DNA of 49,789 nucleotides, from assembly GCA_015061245.1 (NCBI GenBank), contig SUWY01000016.1, positions 1-49,789 of the forward strand, given 5' to 3'. Source of the stretch: Bacteroidales bacterium. Its GTDB lineage: Bacteria > Bacteroidota > Bacteroidia > Bacteroidales > Marinifilaceae. Shown piece by piece: positions 15,628-26,044 of this stretch. Numbering within the stretch: position 1 is the first letter of the stretch; each line of letters opens with the position of its first letter. Made by a program: the position numbers and the translations under genes. The notes below the pieces were generated by a model that saw only the letters and a list, made by a program, of their open reading frames with translations, did not search any database and had not been told where the DNA came from.

Positions 15628-16314
15628 TTACAGCCTCTTTTTGGGGGTTGTTGCGATAAAATCTTTAAGGTAAAACGGCTCAAAATAGGCTACATCTTCA
15701 AATTCGCCTGCTTGGAATTTTCTTTCGGCAATGGGCGCGCATCCGATGGCCGATGTCTCGATTTTATCGATGAAAACAATGTTGGGCGATGTCAGAATCT
15801 CTTTGGTCTTTTCACTACCATTTCCAAACAGATACACCTTACCTTTATTAATATGTTCTTCGTAGAAATCCGGGTCAACAATGATCGCTTCGGTACTGGT
15901 TATTTGCTCTCCGTCTGCCTTGCATACTGCGGAATATACCTCCATTCTGCGTGCATCAATCATTGGAATGTATAGAGCCTCGGGGTCATTTACTTTTGCT
16001 GCGGCATTAATGGTCAGTGCTTGAAGTGTGGGGATGGATATTAGTGGTATATTTGCACCATAGCATAAGCCCTTTGCAAGCGACACCCCGATTCTTAAAC
16101 CTGTGTATGAACCAGGCCCCATGCTTACTGCTACTGCATCAAGGTCTTCAACTTCAATATTATACTCTTTGAGAATTTCCTCTACGTATGGGGCTGCCAA
16201 TACCGAGTGGTTTAATCCTTCGTTATTCTCTTTAAGTGCAACAACTTGACCGTTTTTTGCAAGTGCAATCGAGCAGCTTGTGGTCGATGTTTCAATACAT
16301 AATATTAGTGCCAT
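15628..16314 (-). CDS. tsaB: tRNA threonylcarbamoyladenosine biosynthesis protein TsaB
   Basis: TsaB partners TsaD and TsaE in making t6A37 on ANN-decoding tRNAs. The 228-residue ASKHA-fold protein begins LILCIETSTTSCSIALAK and has the family segments VSMGPGSYTGLRIGVSLAKG and IPTLQAL. It lies 8 bp after tsaC, the enzyme that makes the threonylcarbamoyl-AMP donor, so two steps of one pathway are together. Confidence 0.95.
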   Translation of the reverse strand: MALILCIETSTTSCSIALAKNGQVVALKENNEGLNHSVLAAPYVEEILKEYNIEVEDLDAVAVSMGPGSYTGLRIGVSLAKGLCYGANIPLISIPTLQALTINAAAKVNDPEALYIPMIDARRMEVYSAVCKADGEQITSTEAIIVDPDFYEEHINKGKVYLFGNGSEKTKEILTSPNIVFIDKIETSAIGCAPIAERKFQAGEFEDVAYFEPFYLKDFIATTPKKRL

Positions 16315-16322
16315 TACTCCTC

Positions 16323-16895
16323 TTATTTTCTTAAAATCTGAATCTCCCCACCCATGCCAAGTTTGATTATGGCCGATGGTTTGTGCTCTGTTTTATCCTC
16401 TTGTCTGTACTCTACAATGTAGTCAACACCCCCTTTAATTTGCTCTGAAATTTCTGAGAAGAATCTGGGCGAGGGCTCTCCGCTGATGTTTGCAGAGGTT
16501 GATACTATCGGTTTCCTGAATTGTCGTAAAAGCTCTTTCGAAAACTCCTCGTTTGTGATTCTGATACCAATGGTCTTCTCTTCGCAAATCATTGATGGGG
16601 CCAGATTGCGAGCCTCGGGATATATGATGGTTGTGGGGCTTACTATTGCTTCAAGCAGGTCGTAGGCGATGTCGGGCATTGAGCAGTATGATGCAATTTT
16701 GCCCACATCATCTAAAAGCACGAGCATCGCTTTCGAGTCTGCACGCTGCTTAAGGGCATAGATTTTTTGCACTGCCTGCTCATTTGTGGCATCGCACCCC
16801 AATCCCCATATAGTGTCGGTGGGGTAGAGGATTATGCCTCCTTCACGCAGTACCTTCACTGCTTTTGCAACTTGCTCCTTTATCTGTTGATTCAT
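16323..16895 (-). CDS. tsaC: L-threonylcarbamoyladenylate synthase
   Basis: This makes threonylcarbamoyl-AMP from Thr, bicarbonate and ATP for t6A. The YrdC domain fills the 190 residues: GGIILYPTDTIWGLGCDA, KQRADSKAM (the Lys-Arg pair) and the signature STSANISGEPS. ATG 16895 is used; the frame upstream of it overlaps the HAD gene in another frame. Its start overlaps the HAD stop by ATGA, indicating coupled translation. A second YrdC-fold gene at 47253 lacks the SANxSG signature. Confidence 0.93.
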   Translation of the reverse strand: MNQQIKEQVAKAVKVLREGGIILYPTDTIWGLGCDATNEQAVQKIYALKQRADSKAMLVLLDDVGKIASYCSMPDIAYDLLEAIVSPTTIIYPEARNLAPSMICEEKTIGIRITNEEFSKELLRQFRKPIVSTSANISGEPSPRFFSEISEQIKGGVDYIVEYRQEDKTEHKPSAIIKLGMGGEIQILRK

Positions 16896-17647
16896 AGCTT
16901 CATAAGTTTTAATATTGCAGCAAGATTCTCTTTTAAATCCTCCATGTCGTTCAATACAATGTCTGCGCCTGATTCGAGTAGGGTTTCGGCAGGAATCGGG
17001 CCGGTGTTTACTGCAATAGTAAAGATTCCGGCTGCACGACCGGCTTTGCATCCCATGGGTGCGTTTTCAATGACGATGGCATTTTGTGCCTCGACACCCG
17101 CTTTCTCAAGCCCCTTTAGGTATGGCTCCGGGTCGGGTTTGCCTTTGGAAACATCGAATGCGGTAACCATGTTCTCGGGGGTAAAGACTCCCGGGTAGGC
17201 GTTGCTCAGACGTTCAAGCAGTGAGCGTTGGCCAGATCCCGTTACAAGGACAATCTTGAGACCTCGCCCATTAACCTGCTCAAGAACCTCTTTGGCTCCA
17301 GACATTGGTTCGGCCTTTGGCATTTGATTGAAGTGGTCGCTCTTGATTGCGTATATCTGTTGAACCTCCTCGTCGGTAGCGTCGTGACTGTATATGCGTC
17401 GGAAAAAGTTGTTGATGGTTCCTTTGCCGGTGCACCCCTCGTAGAGGTAAAATTCATCGCGAGTACATGGGATTCCTAAGCCTGACATGGTTTTGTACCA
17501 TGCCAAGGTGTGGTTTTTCATAGAGTCGAAAAGCACCCCGTCCATGTCGAACAGAAAGGCTTTGGGCGAGGGCTCAAATCCGCTCCTCTCCCTGTATTTT
17601 TCAATGGCTTCAAGCCAGATAGATTCTCTCTCTTTACAGTTTTTCAT
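16892..17647 (-). CDS. HAD-superfamily phosphatase/phosphomutase-like
   Basis: This 251-residue subclass I HAD hydrolase has motif 1 FLFDMDGVLFDSM (nucleophile Asp), motif 2 LVTGSG, and motifs 3/4 KGKPDPEPYL and VIENAPMGCKAG. Its cap domain is helical, as in beta-phosphoglucomutase and sugar-phosphate phosphatases. The substrate is unknown. A GTG at 17665 is in frame but overlaps the -7 box at 17665-17672, so ATG 17647 is preferred. It is the first gene of the tsaC-tsaB operon. Confidence 0.88.
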   Translation of the reverse strand: MKNCKERESIWLEAIEKYRERSGFEPSPKAFLFDMDGVLFDSMKNHTLAWYKTMSGLGIPCTRDEFYLYEGCTGKGTINNFFRRIYSHDATDEEVQQIYAIKSDHFNQMPKAEPMSGAKEVLEQVNGRGLKIVLVTGSGQRSLLERLSNAYPGVFTPENMVTAFDVSKGKPDPEPYLKGLEKAGVEAQNAIVIENAPMGCKAGRAAGIFTIAVNTGPIPAETLLESGADIVLNDMEDLKENLAAILKLMKL

Positions 17648-17664
17648 ATCTGAATTATTCGCCA

Positions 17665-17696
17665 CAAAGATAAGCTAAAGCAGGGGTATTACCAAA
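17665..17696 (-). promoter_or_regulatory. Promoter of the HAD-tsaC-tsaB operon
   Basis: On the minus strand, TTTG (17693-17696) and TATCTTTG (17665-17672) are 20 bp apart. This full consensus match decides the HAD start at 17647. Confidence 0.75.
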
Positions 17697-17765
17697 TTAA
17701 ATCCTCGCCTGTAAATTTTACAAGGTAAAAACTTAAATAAATTTTTCTTAAATAGATTTATTTAC

Positions 17766-17773
17766 TATTTTTG
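17766..17773 (+). promoter_or_regulatory. -7 box for mutA-mutB
   Basis: TATTTTTG fits TAnnTTTG, 72 bp before the mutA ATG. The -33 position has only a T-rich stretch. Transcripts would carry a leader of about 65 nt. Confidence 0.5.
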
Positions 17774-17845
17774 CTTTTTGAAAACGTTATAGGGAAAGGT
17801 GTGTCCTGTAGCGTTGTGAAAGAATGTATTGTTAAACATATAATT

Positions 17846-19708
17846 ATGGCAAAAAGAGAAAATTTATTCAGTGAGTTTGCACCCAACACCATGCAAGAGT
17901 GGGTGGACAAAGTTACTGTGGACTTGAAAGGCGCCGACTTCAATAAGAAATTGGTGTGGCGTACTAACGAGGGCTTCAATGTTCAGCCTATGTATCGTTT
18001 AGAGAACATGGCAGAGCTAAAGAATTTGCAGGGCTATCCCGGCGAGTATCCATTTGTTCGTGGTAACAAGAAGGATAACAACAGTTGGTATGTTCGTCAG
18101 AACATTGCTGTTACCGATTACGCAGCTGCAAATCAGAAGGCACTCGATGTGTTGAACCGTGGCGTTGATTCACTTGGTTTTGTAATGGCAGGTTGCGGAA
18201 CCTCTTACACCAAGGCTGATGTTGAGGCTTTGTTGAACGGAATCTGCTTGGAGTGCATCGAGGTAAACTTCGAGGGAGTTTGTGCAAAATCTAACTTCTT
18301 GGAGTCATTTATCGAGTATGTAGCAGAGAAGGGTTATGCACCGGAGAAGATCAATGGTGGAATTAAGTTTGACCCAATCGGAAAGGCTACATTGAAGGGA
18401 AAATTCAATCCCGAGTGTGCAAATGTGTTGAAGGCTGCTATCGAGAAGACAGCTGCATATCCTAACTTCAAGGTTGTTGAGGTAGGTGGTCACATTTTCA
18501 ACAATTCAGGTTCATCTGTTGTTCAGGAGTTGGGATTTGCTTTGGCAGCAGGAGTTGAGTATTTGGATCTTTTGACCGATGCAGGTTTGTCAATCGATCA
18601 GATTGCTCCAAAGGTTCGCTTCCACTTCGCAACAGGATCTAAATATTTCATGGAGATTGCAAAATTGCGTGCAGCTCGTTATTTGTGGGCACAAATCGTT
18701 AAAGGTTACAACCCATGTTGCGATTGCAAGTGCATGATGCACATCTACTCAGAGACAAGTAAGTGGAACAAGTCAGCTTACGATCCAAACGTAAACATGC
18801 TTAGAACTCAAACCGAGGCTATGTCTGCAGTATTGGGTGGAGTTGAGTCATACTTGGTAAATCCATTTGATTGTGCTTATCAAACTCCAAGCGAGTTGGC
18901 AGAGCGTGTTGCTCGTAATCAGCAGTTGTTGTTGAAAGAGGAGTCTCACTTCGAGAAGGTTGCCGATGTTGCTGGAGGTTCATACTACATTGAGGAGTTG
19001 ACCGAGATGATAAGCGAGGGCGCATGGAAACTATTCTTGCAGGTTCAGGAAGAGGGTGGCTATGTTGCAGCATTGAAGAGCGGATTCGTTCAGGCTGCTG
19101 TAACCGAGACAGCAAAGGCTCGTGATTTGGCTATTGCTCAGCGTAAAGAGAGCTATGTAGGAGTTAACCAGTTCCCTAACTTCAACGAGGTTATTGCAAA
19201 TCTTCCAGAGGAGGTATTCCAGGCTGAGAATTGTACTGTAGAGGATGCAGAGTTCGAGACATTGAAACCATACCGTGGAGTAATGGCATTCGAGGCTATG
19301 CGTAACAAGACCGACAAGTATGCAGCAGAGAATGGTCGTCCATTGGTATATATGTTCCCAATGGGTAACTTGGCAATGCGTAAGGCTCGTGCTCAGTTCG
19401 CTTGCAACTTCTTTGCTTGTGCAGGATTCGAGGTTAAGGATAACAACGGCTTCGCTACAGTAGAGGAGGGTGTTCAGGCTTGTTTGGCAGAGAACCCTGC
19501 AATTGTAGTTGTATGTAGCTCAGATGATGAGTATGCAGGAATTGCTCCTGAGGTTTACGAGGCATTGAAAGATAAGGCTATCATTGTTGTAGCCGGAAAT
19601 CCGGAGTGTCGTGCTGAGTTAGAGGCTAAGGGTCTAACAAACTACATCCACGTTAAGAACAACGTATTGGAGGAGTTGAAGGGCTATCAACAGAAACTTG
19701 GAATTTGA
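17846..19708 (+). CDS. mutA: Methylmalonyl-CoA mutase, small subunit
   Basis: This is the non-catalytic partner of MutB in the B12-dependent rearrangement of succinyl-CoA and methylmalonyl-CoA, part of propionate formation in Bacteroidales. It has 620 residues: a TIM-barrel domain (RYLWAQIVKGY, SVVQELGFALAAGVEYL) and a C-terminal flavodoxin-like domain that lacks the cobalamin-binding DxHxxG. ATG 17846 (MAKRENLFSEF) fits the family start; the frame is open to 17771, over the -7 box. It is followed by mutB after 14 bp. Regular codon use suggests high expression. Confidence 0.95.
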   Translation: MAKRENLFSEFAPNTMQEWVDKVTVDLKGADFNKKLVWRTNEGFNVQPMYRLENMAELKNLQGYPGEYPFVRGNKKDNNSWYVRQNIAVTDYAAANQKALDVLNRGVDSLGFVMAGCGTSYTKADVEALLNGICLECIEVNFEGVCAKSNFLESFIEYVAEKGYAPEKINGGIKFDPIGKATLKGKFNPECANVLKAAIEKTAAYPNFKVVEVGGHIFNNSGSSVVQELGFALAAGVEYLDLLTDAGLSIDQIAPKVRFHFATGSKYFMEIAKLRAARYLWAQIVKGYNPCCDCKCMMHIYSETSKWNKSAYDPNVNMLRTQTEAMSAVLGGVESYLVNPFDCAYQTPSELAERVARNQQLLLKEESHFEKVADVAGGSYYIEELTEMISEGAWKLFLQVQEEGGYVAALKSGFVQAAVTETAKARDLAIAQRKESYVGVNQFPNFNEVIANLPEEVFQAENCTVEDAEFETLKPYRGVMAFEAMRNKTDKYAAENGRPLVYMFPMGNLAMRKARAQFACNFFACAGFEVKDNNGFATVEEGVQACLAENPAIVVVCSSDDEYAGIAPEVYEALKDKAIIVVAGNPECRAELEAKGLTNYIHVKNNVLEELKGYQQKLGI

Positions 19709-19722
19709 TAAATTGAGTAAGT

Positions 19723-21879
19723 ATGAAACCAAATTTTAAAGATATAGATATTAAGTCGGCAAAACAAGCTCCTGTAGCCGCTGCAGAGTGGGAGGAGAAG
19801 AATGGTATTGCCAAAACTTGGACTACTCCGGAGTTGATCCCGGTAAAGCCCGAGTACAATGTTGAGGACTTGGAGGGAATGGAGCACCTTGACTATGTAG
19901 CTGGTATTCCTCCATATTTGCGTGGACCTTACTCAGCAATGTATCCTTTGCGCCCTTGGACAATTCGTCAGTACGCAGGATTCTCTACAGCTGAGGAGAG
20001 TAACGCTTTCTATCGTAGAAACTTGGCAGCAGGACAGAAGGGATTGTCTGTTGCATTTGACTTGGCTACTCACCGTGGTTATGACTCTGATCACCCACGT
20101 GTAATTGGTGATGTAGGTAAGGCAGGAGTTGCTGTTGACTCTATCCTTGATATGAAGATTTTGTTCGATCAGATTCCATTGGACAAGATGTCTGTGTCAA
20201 TGACAATGAATGGTGCCGTTCTTCCTATTTTGGCATTCTACATTGTTGCAGGATTGGAGCAGGGAGCTACATTGGATCAGTTGTCAGGAACAATCCAGAA
20301 CGATATTCTTAAGGAGTTCATGGTGCGTAATACATATATCTACCCACCAAAGTTCTCTATGAAGATTATTGCTGATATCTTCGAGTACACATCAAAGAAT
20401 ATGCCTAAGTTCAACTCAATCTCTATCTCAGGATACCACATGCAGGAGGCCGGAGCTACAGCAGATATCGAGTTGGCATATACATTGGCCGACGGATTGG
20501 AGTACTTGCGTGCCGGAGTTAATGCAGGAATGGATATTGATGCATTCGCACCACGTTTGTCATTCTTCTGGGCTATCGGTACAAACCACTTCATGGAGAT
20601 TGCTAAGATGCGTGCAGGACGTTTGTTGTGGGCTAAGATTGTTAAGCAGTTCAATCCAAAGAATCCAAAATCTTTGGCTTTGCGTACCCACTCACAGACT
20701 TCAGGTTGGTCATTGACAGAGCAGGATCCATTCAACAACGTTGGACGTACCTGTATCGAGGCTATGGGAGCTGCTTTGGGTCACACTCAGAGTTTGCACA
20801 CCAATGCTCTTGACGAGGCTATCGCTCTTCCAACCGATTTCTCTGCTCGTATTGCTCGTAACACTCAGTTGTACATCCAGGAGGAGACAACAGTTTGTAA
20901 GGCAGTTGACCCATGGGCAGGTTCATACTATGTTGAGAGCTTGACTCAGGAGTTGGTTGACAAGGCTTGGGCACACATCCAGGAGGTTGAGAAGCTTGGA
21001 GGTATGGCTGCTGCAATTGAGAGTGGTATTCCAAAATTGCGTATCGAGGAGGCTGCTGCACGTACACAGGCTAGAATCGATAGCGGAATCCAGACAATCG
21101 TAGGAGTTAACAAGTACAAACTTGACAAGGAGGATCCAATCGATATTCTTGAGGTTGATAACACAGCTGTTCGCGAGGCTCAGATTGCTCGTTTGCAGAA
21201 GTTGCGTGCAGAGCGTAACCAGGAGGAGGTTGAGGCAGCATTGGCAGCTATTACCAAGTGTGCTGAGACCGGCGAGGGTAACTTGTTGGAGTTGGCTGTA
21301 GATGCAGCTAAGAAGCGTGCCTCTTTGGGTGAGATTTCAGATGCATGCGAGAAGGTATGCGGACGTTATAAAGCAGTAATTAGAACAGTGAGCGGAGTTT
21401 ATTCAAGCGTTGCCAAGAACGACGAGGATTTCGACAAGGCAAAAGAGATGGCTGACCAGTTTGCACAGATGACAGGACGTCGTCCTCGTATCATGATTGC
21501 TAAGATGGGTCAGGATGGACACGATCGTGGTGCTAAGGTAGTAGCAACAGGATATGCTGATATGGGATTTGATGTTGATATGGGACCATTGTTCCAGACT
21601 CCGGAGGAGACCGCTAAGCAGGCTGTTGAGAACGATGTACACGTAATTGGAGTATCATCATTGGCAGCAGGACACAAGACATTGGTTCCTGCCGTTATCA
21701 ACGAGTTGAAGAAACTTGGCCGCGAGGATATTTTGGTATATGTAGGAGGAGTTATCCCTCATCAGGATTATGACTTCTTGTTCGATGCCGGTGCTATTGC
21801 TGTATTCGGACCTGGTACCAAAGTTCCAACAAGTGCAATTGAGGTATTGAAGATTTTGACCGAGATTTACAAAAAGTAA
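19723..21879 (+). CDS. mutB: Methylmalonyl-CoA mutase, large (catalytic) subunit
   Basis: This 718-residue catalytic subunit has a TIM barrel ([52 protein letters not shown], and the ARNTQ segment) and then a cobalamin-binding domain with [10 protein letters not shown] (ligand His600) and [11 protein letters not shown]. It is the second gene of the mutAB operon, which ends with a strong hairpin at 21904. No MeaB or epimerase gene is nearby. Confidence 0.97.
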   Translation: MKPNFKDIDIKSAKQAPVAAAEWEEKNGIAKTWTTPELIPVKPEYNVEDLEGMEHLDYVAGIPPYLRGPYSAMYPLRPWTIRQYAGFSTAEESNAFYRRNLAAGQKGLSVAFDLATHRGYDSDHPRVIGDVGKAGVAVDSILDMKILFDQIPLDKMSVSMTMNGAVLPILAFYIVAGLEQGATLDQLSGTIQNDILKEFMVRNTYIYPPKFSMKIIADIFEYTSKNMPKFNSISISGYHMQEAGATADIELAYTLADGLEYLRAGVNAGMDIDAFAPRLSFFWAIGTNHFMEIAKMRAGRLLWAKIVKQFNPKNPKSLALRTHSQTSGWSLTEQDPFNNVGRTCIEAMGAALGHTQSLHTNALDEAIALPTDFSARIARNTQLYIQEETTVCKAVDPWAGSYYVESLTQELVDKAWAHIQEVEKLGGMAAAIESGIPKLRIEEAAARTQARIDSGIQTIVGVNKYKLDKEDPIDILEVDNTAVREAQIARLQKLRAERNQEEVEAALAAITKCAETGEGNLLELAVDAAKKRASLGEISDACEKVCGRYKAVIRTVSGVYSSVAKNDEDFDKAKEMADQFAQMTGRRPRIMIAKMGQDGHDRGAKVVATGYADMGFDVDMGPLFQTPEETAKQAVENDVHVIGVSSLAAGHKTLVPAVINELKKLGREDILVYVGGVIPHQDYDFLFDAGAIAVFGPGTKVPTSAIEVLKILTEIYKK

Positions 21880-21903
21880 TTCGGGTTAAAGTTAAATCTA
21901 ATT

Positions 21904-21936
21904 TTTGGGTGGCAGGTCTTTATCCTGCCACCCAAA
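21904..21936 (+). terminator. Terminator of mutAB
   Basis: A perfect 13-bp stem (TTTGGGTGGCAGG with CCTGCCACCCAAA) has a 7-base loop and lies 24 bp past mutB. The tail is AT-rich and not a pure T run. Confidence 0.8.
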
Positions 21937-22106
21937 TAAAATTATAAAAAGGGGTATTTTATTTATGTTGGATTGTTTCTTTTAACATTATTTGTATATG
22001 CTATTATAATAGAGAGAAGAAAATAATGAAAGTTATATTGTAGCTAATTAGGTGATTATTTCAACTATAAACCACTTATTGATTCATTGTTAAATTATCT
22101 GAGGTA

Positions 22107-23258
22107 ATGAATTTAAGGATAGTTTTTATAGTATTGTTGTTTTATTGTGGGCAATGTTTGAGTGCTCAAAATGAAATGGTACGTTATATAAAACCATTAG
22201 AAAATTTTAATAAGGTAGAACAGATAATTGTTAAAAATGAAAATTTTCTAAAAAGTTTGCATCCGGATGTTTGTGAATTTACCATCCATGATAATTATCT
22301 GTATTATATTACTGCAAATGATAACTCAATCATTCGTTTTGACATTAAAAATGGTAATTCTAAAATTTTGAAAAATGGAGCGTTGGAACGTTATTATTCC
22401 TATATTTATGCAAATAATACCGGTACCATAGATATCATAGGAGGAGATAAGTTTAATAATCAAGTAATTTTTCGGGACAGGGTATATAATATCTATAATG
22501 ATCATGTAGTTGCAGTTTTAACGCCATATATAGAAGAAAATTGGCCATATTCATGGAACCTCTCTTCATCGATATCAATGCATGATACCATATATATGTC
22601 CGGTGCAAAAAATACTTATTGTAAAACTCCACTTTTAGTTCAAAAAACAGACAGAACAACGTTTGGTGCTGCTATCAATTTCCCATCAAATCCTATGGGT
22701 TATTCATCAAGGACAAAATTTCAGTTATTATGTAATTCAAAATTATTAAAGAATTATTCCTCTAATCGTTTTTGTCTGTTGTTCCGTCATAGAGTGGGTG
22801 TATTGAAGTTTTTTGATATTGTAGATGGAGAAACTACTAATATTATTGAATGTGTTATTGATAGTGCGGAATTTAATTCTCAGATGTATGTATCGCCCGA
22901 TAAGCAAGATACAATGTTGTATAATGCATATCCTATCAAAAATCTTAATGATAAAAATTCCGGAGAGGAAAATTGTGGACATAAGAGGCTGTGTGCTATA
23001 GATGCTATGTGTGATAATAATTCAATATTTGTGCTTTATAACGAAAAGATTACAAACGACTATTTAATTAACAGCTCCGCAGCTTATCAAGGAGATGTTC
23101 TATATGAATTTGATTGGAATGGCAACTTGATACAATGTCATAAATTAGAACACAAAATTTATCGTATTATGCACGATGCGGTTACAAATAAGCATTACGG
23201 AATTTCATTACCCTCTAAAAAAAACAGAAGGCATATCTTATATGAACTAATTCTATAA
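22107..23258 (+). CDS. Secreted TolB-like propeller protein, paralogue of the 24980 gene
   Basis: This 383-residue protein has a classical signal peptide (cleavage likely after LSA, residue 20) and no lipobox. The rest is beta-rich with repeated IHDNYLYYIT-type strands and ends with the YEFDWNGNLIQCHKL segment shared with the products at 24980 and 26164. It is best seen as a TolB-like 6-bladed propeller protein of Bacteroidota. Function is unknown. It stands alone, 227 bp after mutB. Confidence 0.75.
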   Translation: MNLRIVFIVLLFYCGQCLSAQNEMVRYIKPLENFNKVEQIIVKNENFLKSLHPDVCEFTIHDNYLYYITANDNSIIRFDIKNGNSKILKNGALERYYSYIYANNTGTIDIIGGDKFNNQVIFRDRVYNIYNDHVVAVLTPYIEENWPYSWNLSSSISMHDTIYMSGAKNTYCKTPLLVQKTDRTTFGAAINFPSNPMGYSSRTKFQLLCNSKLLKNYSSNRFCLLFRHRVGVLKFFDIVDGETTNIIECVIDSAEFNSQMYVSPDKQDTMLYNAYPIKNLNDKNSGEENCGHKRLCAIDAMCDNNSIFVLYNEKITNDYLINSSAAYQGDVLYEFDWNGNLIQCHKLEHKIYRIMHDAVTNKHYGISLPSKKNRRHILYELIL

Positions 23259-23368
23259 TATCAATTGTACTTTATTTCTATGCAGAATTGAGATGACTTC
23301 TATGGAACAATGTAAGCTTCTCTTTATTAGTGTATATTATAACTTGAATAATCGCATCTTTATTTTAT

Positions 23369-23401
23369 GTTGCAATAATTAAAAATAATTTTATAACTTT
23401 G
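23369..23401 (+). promoter_or_regulatory. Promoter for the transglutaminase-like gene
   Basis: TAACTTTG (23394-23401) is a good -7 box. GTTG (23369-23372) lies 21 bp upstream as an imperfect -33 box. The ATG follows 21 bp later. Confidence 0.55.
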
Positions 23402-23422
23402 TTGTGAAAAATCAAGAGAGTT

Positions 23423-24979
23423 ATGCGAAAATATTTTCTATTTGAAATAAAGTTGGTGATAAGTTTATTGTGCTGTGTTATAGCGTGTTCATCGCCATTT
23501 GATGAGGCTGAAAAACACTATGCGCAGAGTGGTGATGATTTGTTGAAGATTCAGGCGGTACAATATTTGAAAGAGTATGCCAAATATCATGCCGGAGTTG
23601 ACAGGTATTTGGTAAATAGTAGTGGAGAGCGTGTCGATACGGTAGATTATTCTCGATTTGAAAACGGCCCGGAATTTAAAACTTATTTAGAGGAGAATGG
23701 ATACCGTTTTGTTGCCGATAAACCGATTCCCGATACGGACACACTAACGGCACAATATATAATTGATAATGTTGAGTTGGCTTTTAAGGTTTGGCAATCT
23801 CCGTGGGCTTCAAAACTCAGTTTTGATGAGTTTTGCAAATACATTCTTCCCTATAGAAATATTGATGAGAAGTTGAATGATTGGCGAGGTAGATTTTATA
23901 ATAAATACTATTCGATGATTCTTGACTCTGTGGCACAGCCAGACTCGGTGCTTATGGTTGCTGATTTTCTTATGAAGCAGCTAAGACGAGAGTTAGGGTA
24001 TAGTCAGGTAATGCGACAGTTTTACATAGATTACATGACTCCGGAGCAGACCGAGCAGATGCACTTCTTGGAGTGCAAAGCGTTGGCGCATTACGGAACT
24101 TTGGTGTTGAGGGCATGCGGAGTGGCCTCGTCCACAATATTGACTCATTGGCGATTCAGCGATGTAAGTCACGCCTCTATTTGGCTACCTTCTGTTGGAG
24201 GAAACAGTGTAAGTAGCCGAACTTCGGTTTACGATGAGATGCAACCGATGGGACTTCCTAAGGATACTATGGCTTCAAGCAGAACATGGGAATATACATA
24301 TGAAGTGAATGAGGAGTATTATAAACTTTTCCGTAATGGTGATGTTTACAGGGGATTGTTGTTGCCGGTAACAAGAAATGATATTACGGATCACTTTAGT
24401 ATTACTTGTAATTATGTCATTGAGTTGCCTGACTCATTACAACATGAAAAGGCATTGTATTTAATGCGCTTTTCTAATTGGGATTGGTATCCAATTCGTT
24501 ATGGCTTGATTAGTGCAGATACTGTGTTGTTCGAAAAGGCTTCGATACACCAACTTTACCGATTAGGTAGGTTTGATGAGGAGAGTAACAGGGTGGTTGC
24601 ATTTGGAACTCCTTTCACCATTGATGGTAATGGAACCACGTTTGATTTTGATTCTCGTGGCGATACCGTTACAATGGAGTTGGCATATAATTGTGATTCA
24701 ACAGATAGGCGTTTGATTCGTACCGTGGCAACACGAGTATGGAGTGGAGAGGGCTGGAAGGAACTATTGGTAAAGGCACCGCAGTGGAGTTTAAATAGTG
24801 CTACGGGTGAGTATAGACTCTCGTCGAATGTTGGGAATGATAAGGGATTTGTTCCGGTGTTTCATTTGGCTCCAATAACTGTTCCTGCGTGGAGTTTCAT
24901 TTTTGATTCCGAGCATGAGCGGCCCATAGGTTATAAAATTCCCTCCTCGCCCGACGACTACAACTATATGGATTATTGA
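23423..24979 (+). CDS. Transglutaminase-like lipoprotein
   Basis: This 518-residue lipoprotein has its lipobox Cys at 22 (VIACSS). The segment SFDEFCKYILPYRNIDEKL followed by WRGRF is typical of Bacteroidota transglutaminase-like lipoproteins, and the core follows: Cys218 in ECKALAHYGTLVLRACGV and His250 in SHASIWLP. The third, acidic residue is not clear. The C-terminal half (about 280-518) is beta-rich and unassigned. Members may act as cysteine peptidases on surface glycans or peptides, but the role here is unknown. Its stop abuts the stop of the convergent gene with no gap. Confidence 0.7.
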   Translation: MRKYFLFEIKLVISLLCCVIACSSPFDEAEKHYAQSGDDLLKIQAVQYLKEYAKYHAGVDRYLVNSSGERVDTVDYSRFENGPEFKTYLEENGYRFVADKPIPDTDTLTAQYIIDNVELAFKVWQSPWASKLSFDEFCKYILPYRNIDEKLNDWRGRFYNKYYSMILDSVAQPDSVLMVADFLMKQLRRELGYSQVMRQFYIDYMTPEQTEQMHFLECKALAHYGTLVLRACGVASSTILTHWRFSDVSHASIWLPSVGGNSVSSRTSVYDEMQPMGLPKDTMASSRTWEYTYEVNEEYYKLFRNGDVYRGLLLPVTRNDITDHFSITCNYVIELPDSLQHEKALYLMRFSNWDWYPIRYGLISADTVLFEKASIHQLYRLGRFDEESNRVVAFGTPFTIDGNGTTFDFDSRGDTVTMELAYNCDSTDRRLIRTVATRVWSGEGWKELLVKAPQWSLNSATGEYRLSSNVGNDKGFVPVFHLAPITVPAWSFIFDSEHERPIGYKIPSSPDDYNYMDY

Positions 24980-26044
24980 TTAAGGATGAATTTCGAAGAG
25001 TTGGAGGTAGAAGCCTGAGGAGCGAGATATGCCATATAGCTTATTGGTTGCATAGTCATACATCAAATTACATAGATATTTGTCAATTTTATGGCAATCA
25101 ATAAGTTCTCCGTTCCAATCAAACTCATAAATAATGTCCCCTTGATTTCGAGGTGATGTTTTAATGGGTACCATATTGTTGTTGCTATACAGTAGATAGA
25201 TTCGGTCATTGCTGCAAGCCATATCTATGGCACAATTTTTATATGGGGTAGTTTCCAAACTTGCTTGTGTTAAGCATATAACCGGCTCTCCTTTATAGTT
25301 TGTTATGACTGAGTATGGTAACAAGCAACTATCAATAACAACTTCTGCCTCTTGTTCAGGCTTTGTATTATTTAATGAGAATAATTTGATTGTGCTTTGC
25401 CCATCTCCTACCATTATTGCAAACCGGCGCTCTTTACTATCTTGCATTCCAAATTGGATATTGAAGAATATATAACGTTCGGTGTTATGGGGAAAACCTG
25501 ATGGATATGTGGGTAAATCAATTTTTGAAGGGAATACCTCTCCGGATGTGGTGAATGCTCTTAGTAAAGAGTTTCTAAAATTACCTGCGGCTATTATTGT
25601 GTCAGAGAGAGTGATAGCACTTGAGGTATGTTCATCAGTATGCTCACTACTGTGGATTGCTATGATTTTGTTGTTGACAAGGTTATAGAACCGTGTATAT
25701 CTATTTTCATAGCCGACAATTGTAACAGTCCCGTTATTGCTGATGTTTAATGAGTTATAGGAACGGTTGTGATTTTTGCCTATAACTTGAGCTCTTTTTG
25801 TGTTGATATTGAATTTTACGACTGCCTTTCTATCTGAACTGATATAGTATAGTTCATTGTTGTGAATGGCGAAATTTTCGTTATCAACGTTCTTGTTGAT
25901 GTTTTTGAGCAATTGCTTGTTGTGTACCAATGTCAATTTTGTGTTGTGATAGGTATCGCTTACATGACACCACTTTACTTCGTTTTGGGCATATATGAAA
26001 TGTGAAATTAAGAGAAATATAATACTGGTGACTATTCTGTTCAT
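24980..26044 (-). CDS. Secreted TolB-like propeller protein, paralogue of the 22107 gene
   Basis: This 354-residue protein has a signal peptide ending HFIYAQ. It shares the order of segments with the 22107 product: FAIHNNELYYIS, a mid-protein FRNSLL/TTSGE region and the end YEFDWNGELIDCHKI. ATG 26044 is used since TAAATTTG (minus strand, 26066-26073) overlaps the earlier in-frame start. It is inverted relative to its paralogue, with the transglutaminase-like gene between them. Confidence 0.75.
   Translation of the reverse strand: MNRIVTSIIFLLISHFIYAQNEVKWCHVSDTYHNTKLTLVHNKQLLKNINKNVDNENFAIHNNELYYISSDRKAVVKFNINTKRAQVIGKNHNRSYNSLNISNNGTVTIVGYENRYTRFYNLVNNKIIAIHSSEHTDEHTSSAITLSDTIIAAGNFRNSLLRAFTTSGEVFPSKIDLPTYPSGFPHNTERYIFFNIQFGMQDSKERRFAIMVGDGQSTIKLFSLNNTKPEQEAEVVIDSCLLPYSVITNYKGEPVICLTQASLETTPYKNCAIDMACSNDRIYLLYSNNNMVPIKTSPRNQGDIIYEFDWNGELIDCHKIDKYLCNLMYDYATNKLYGISRSSGFYLQLFEIHP

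Noticed and set aside
16896-17051. N-terminal extension of TsaC in the open frame
   Set aside because: The extension is Arg/Cys-rich out-of-frame HAD coding sequence; the ATGA overlap and the YrdC family length support 16895.
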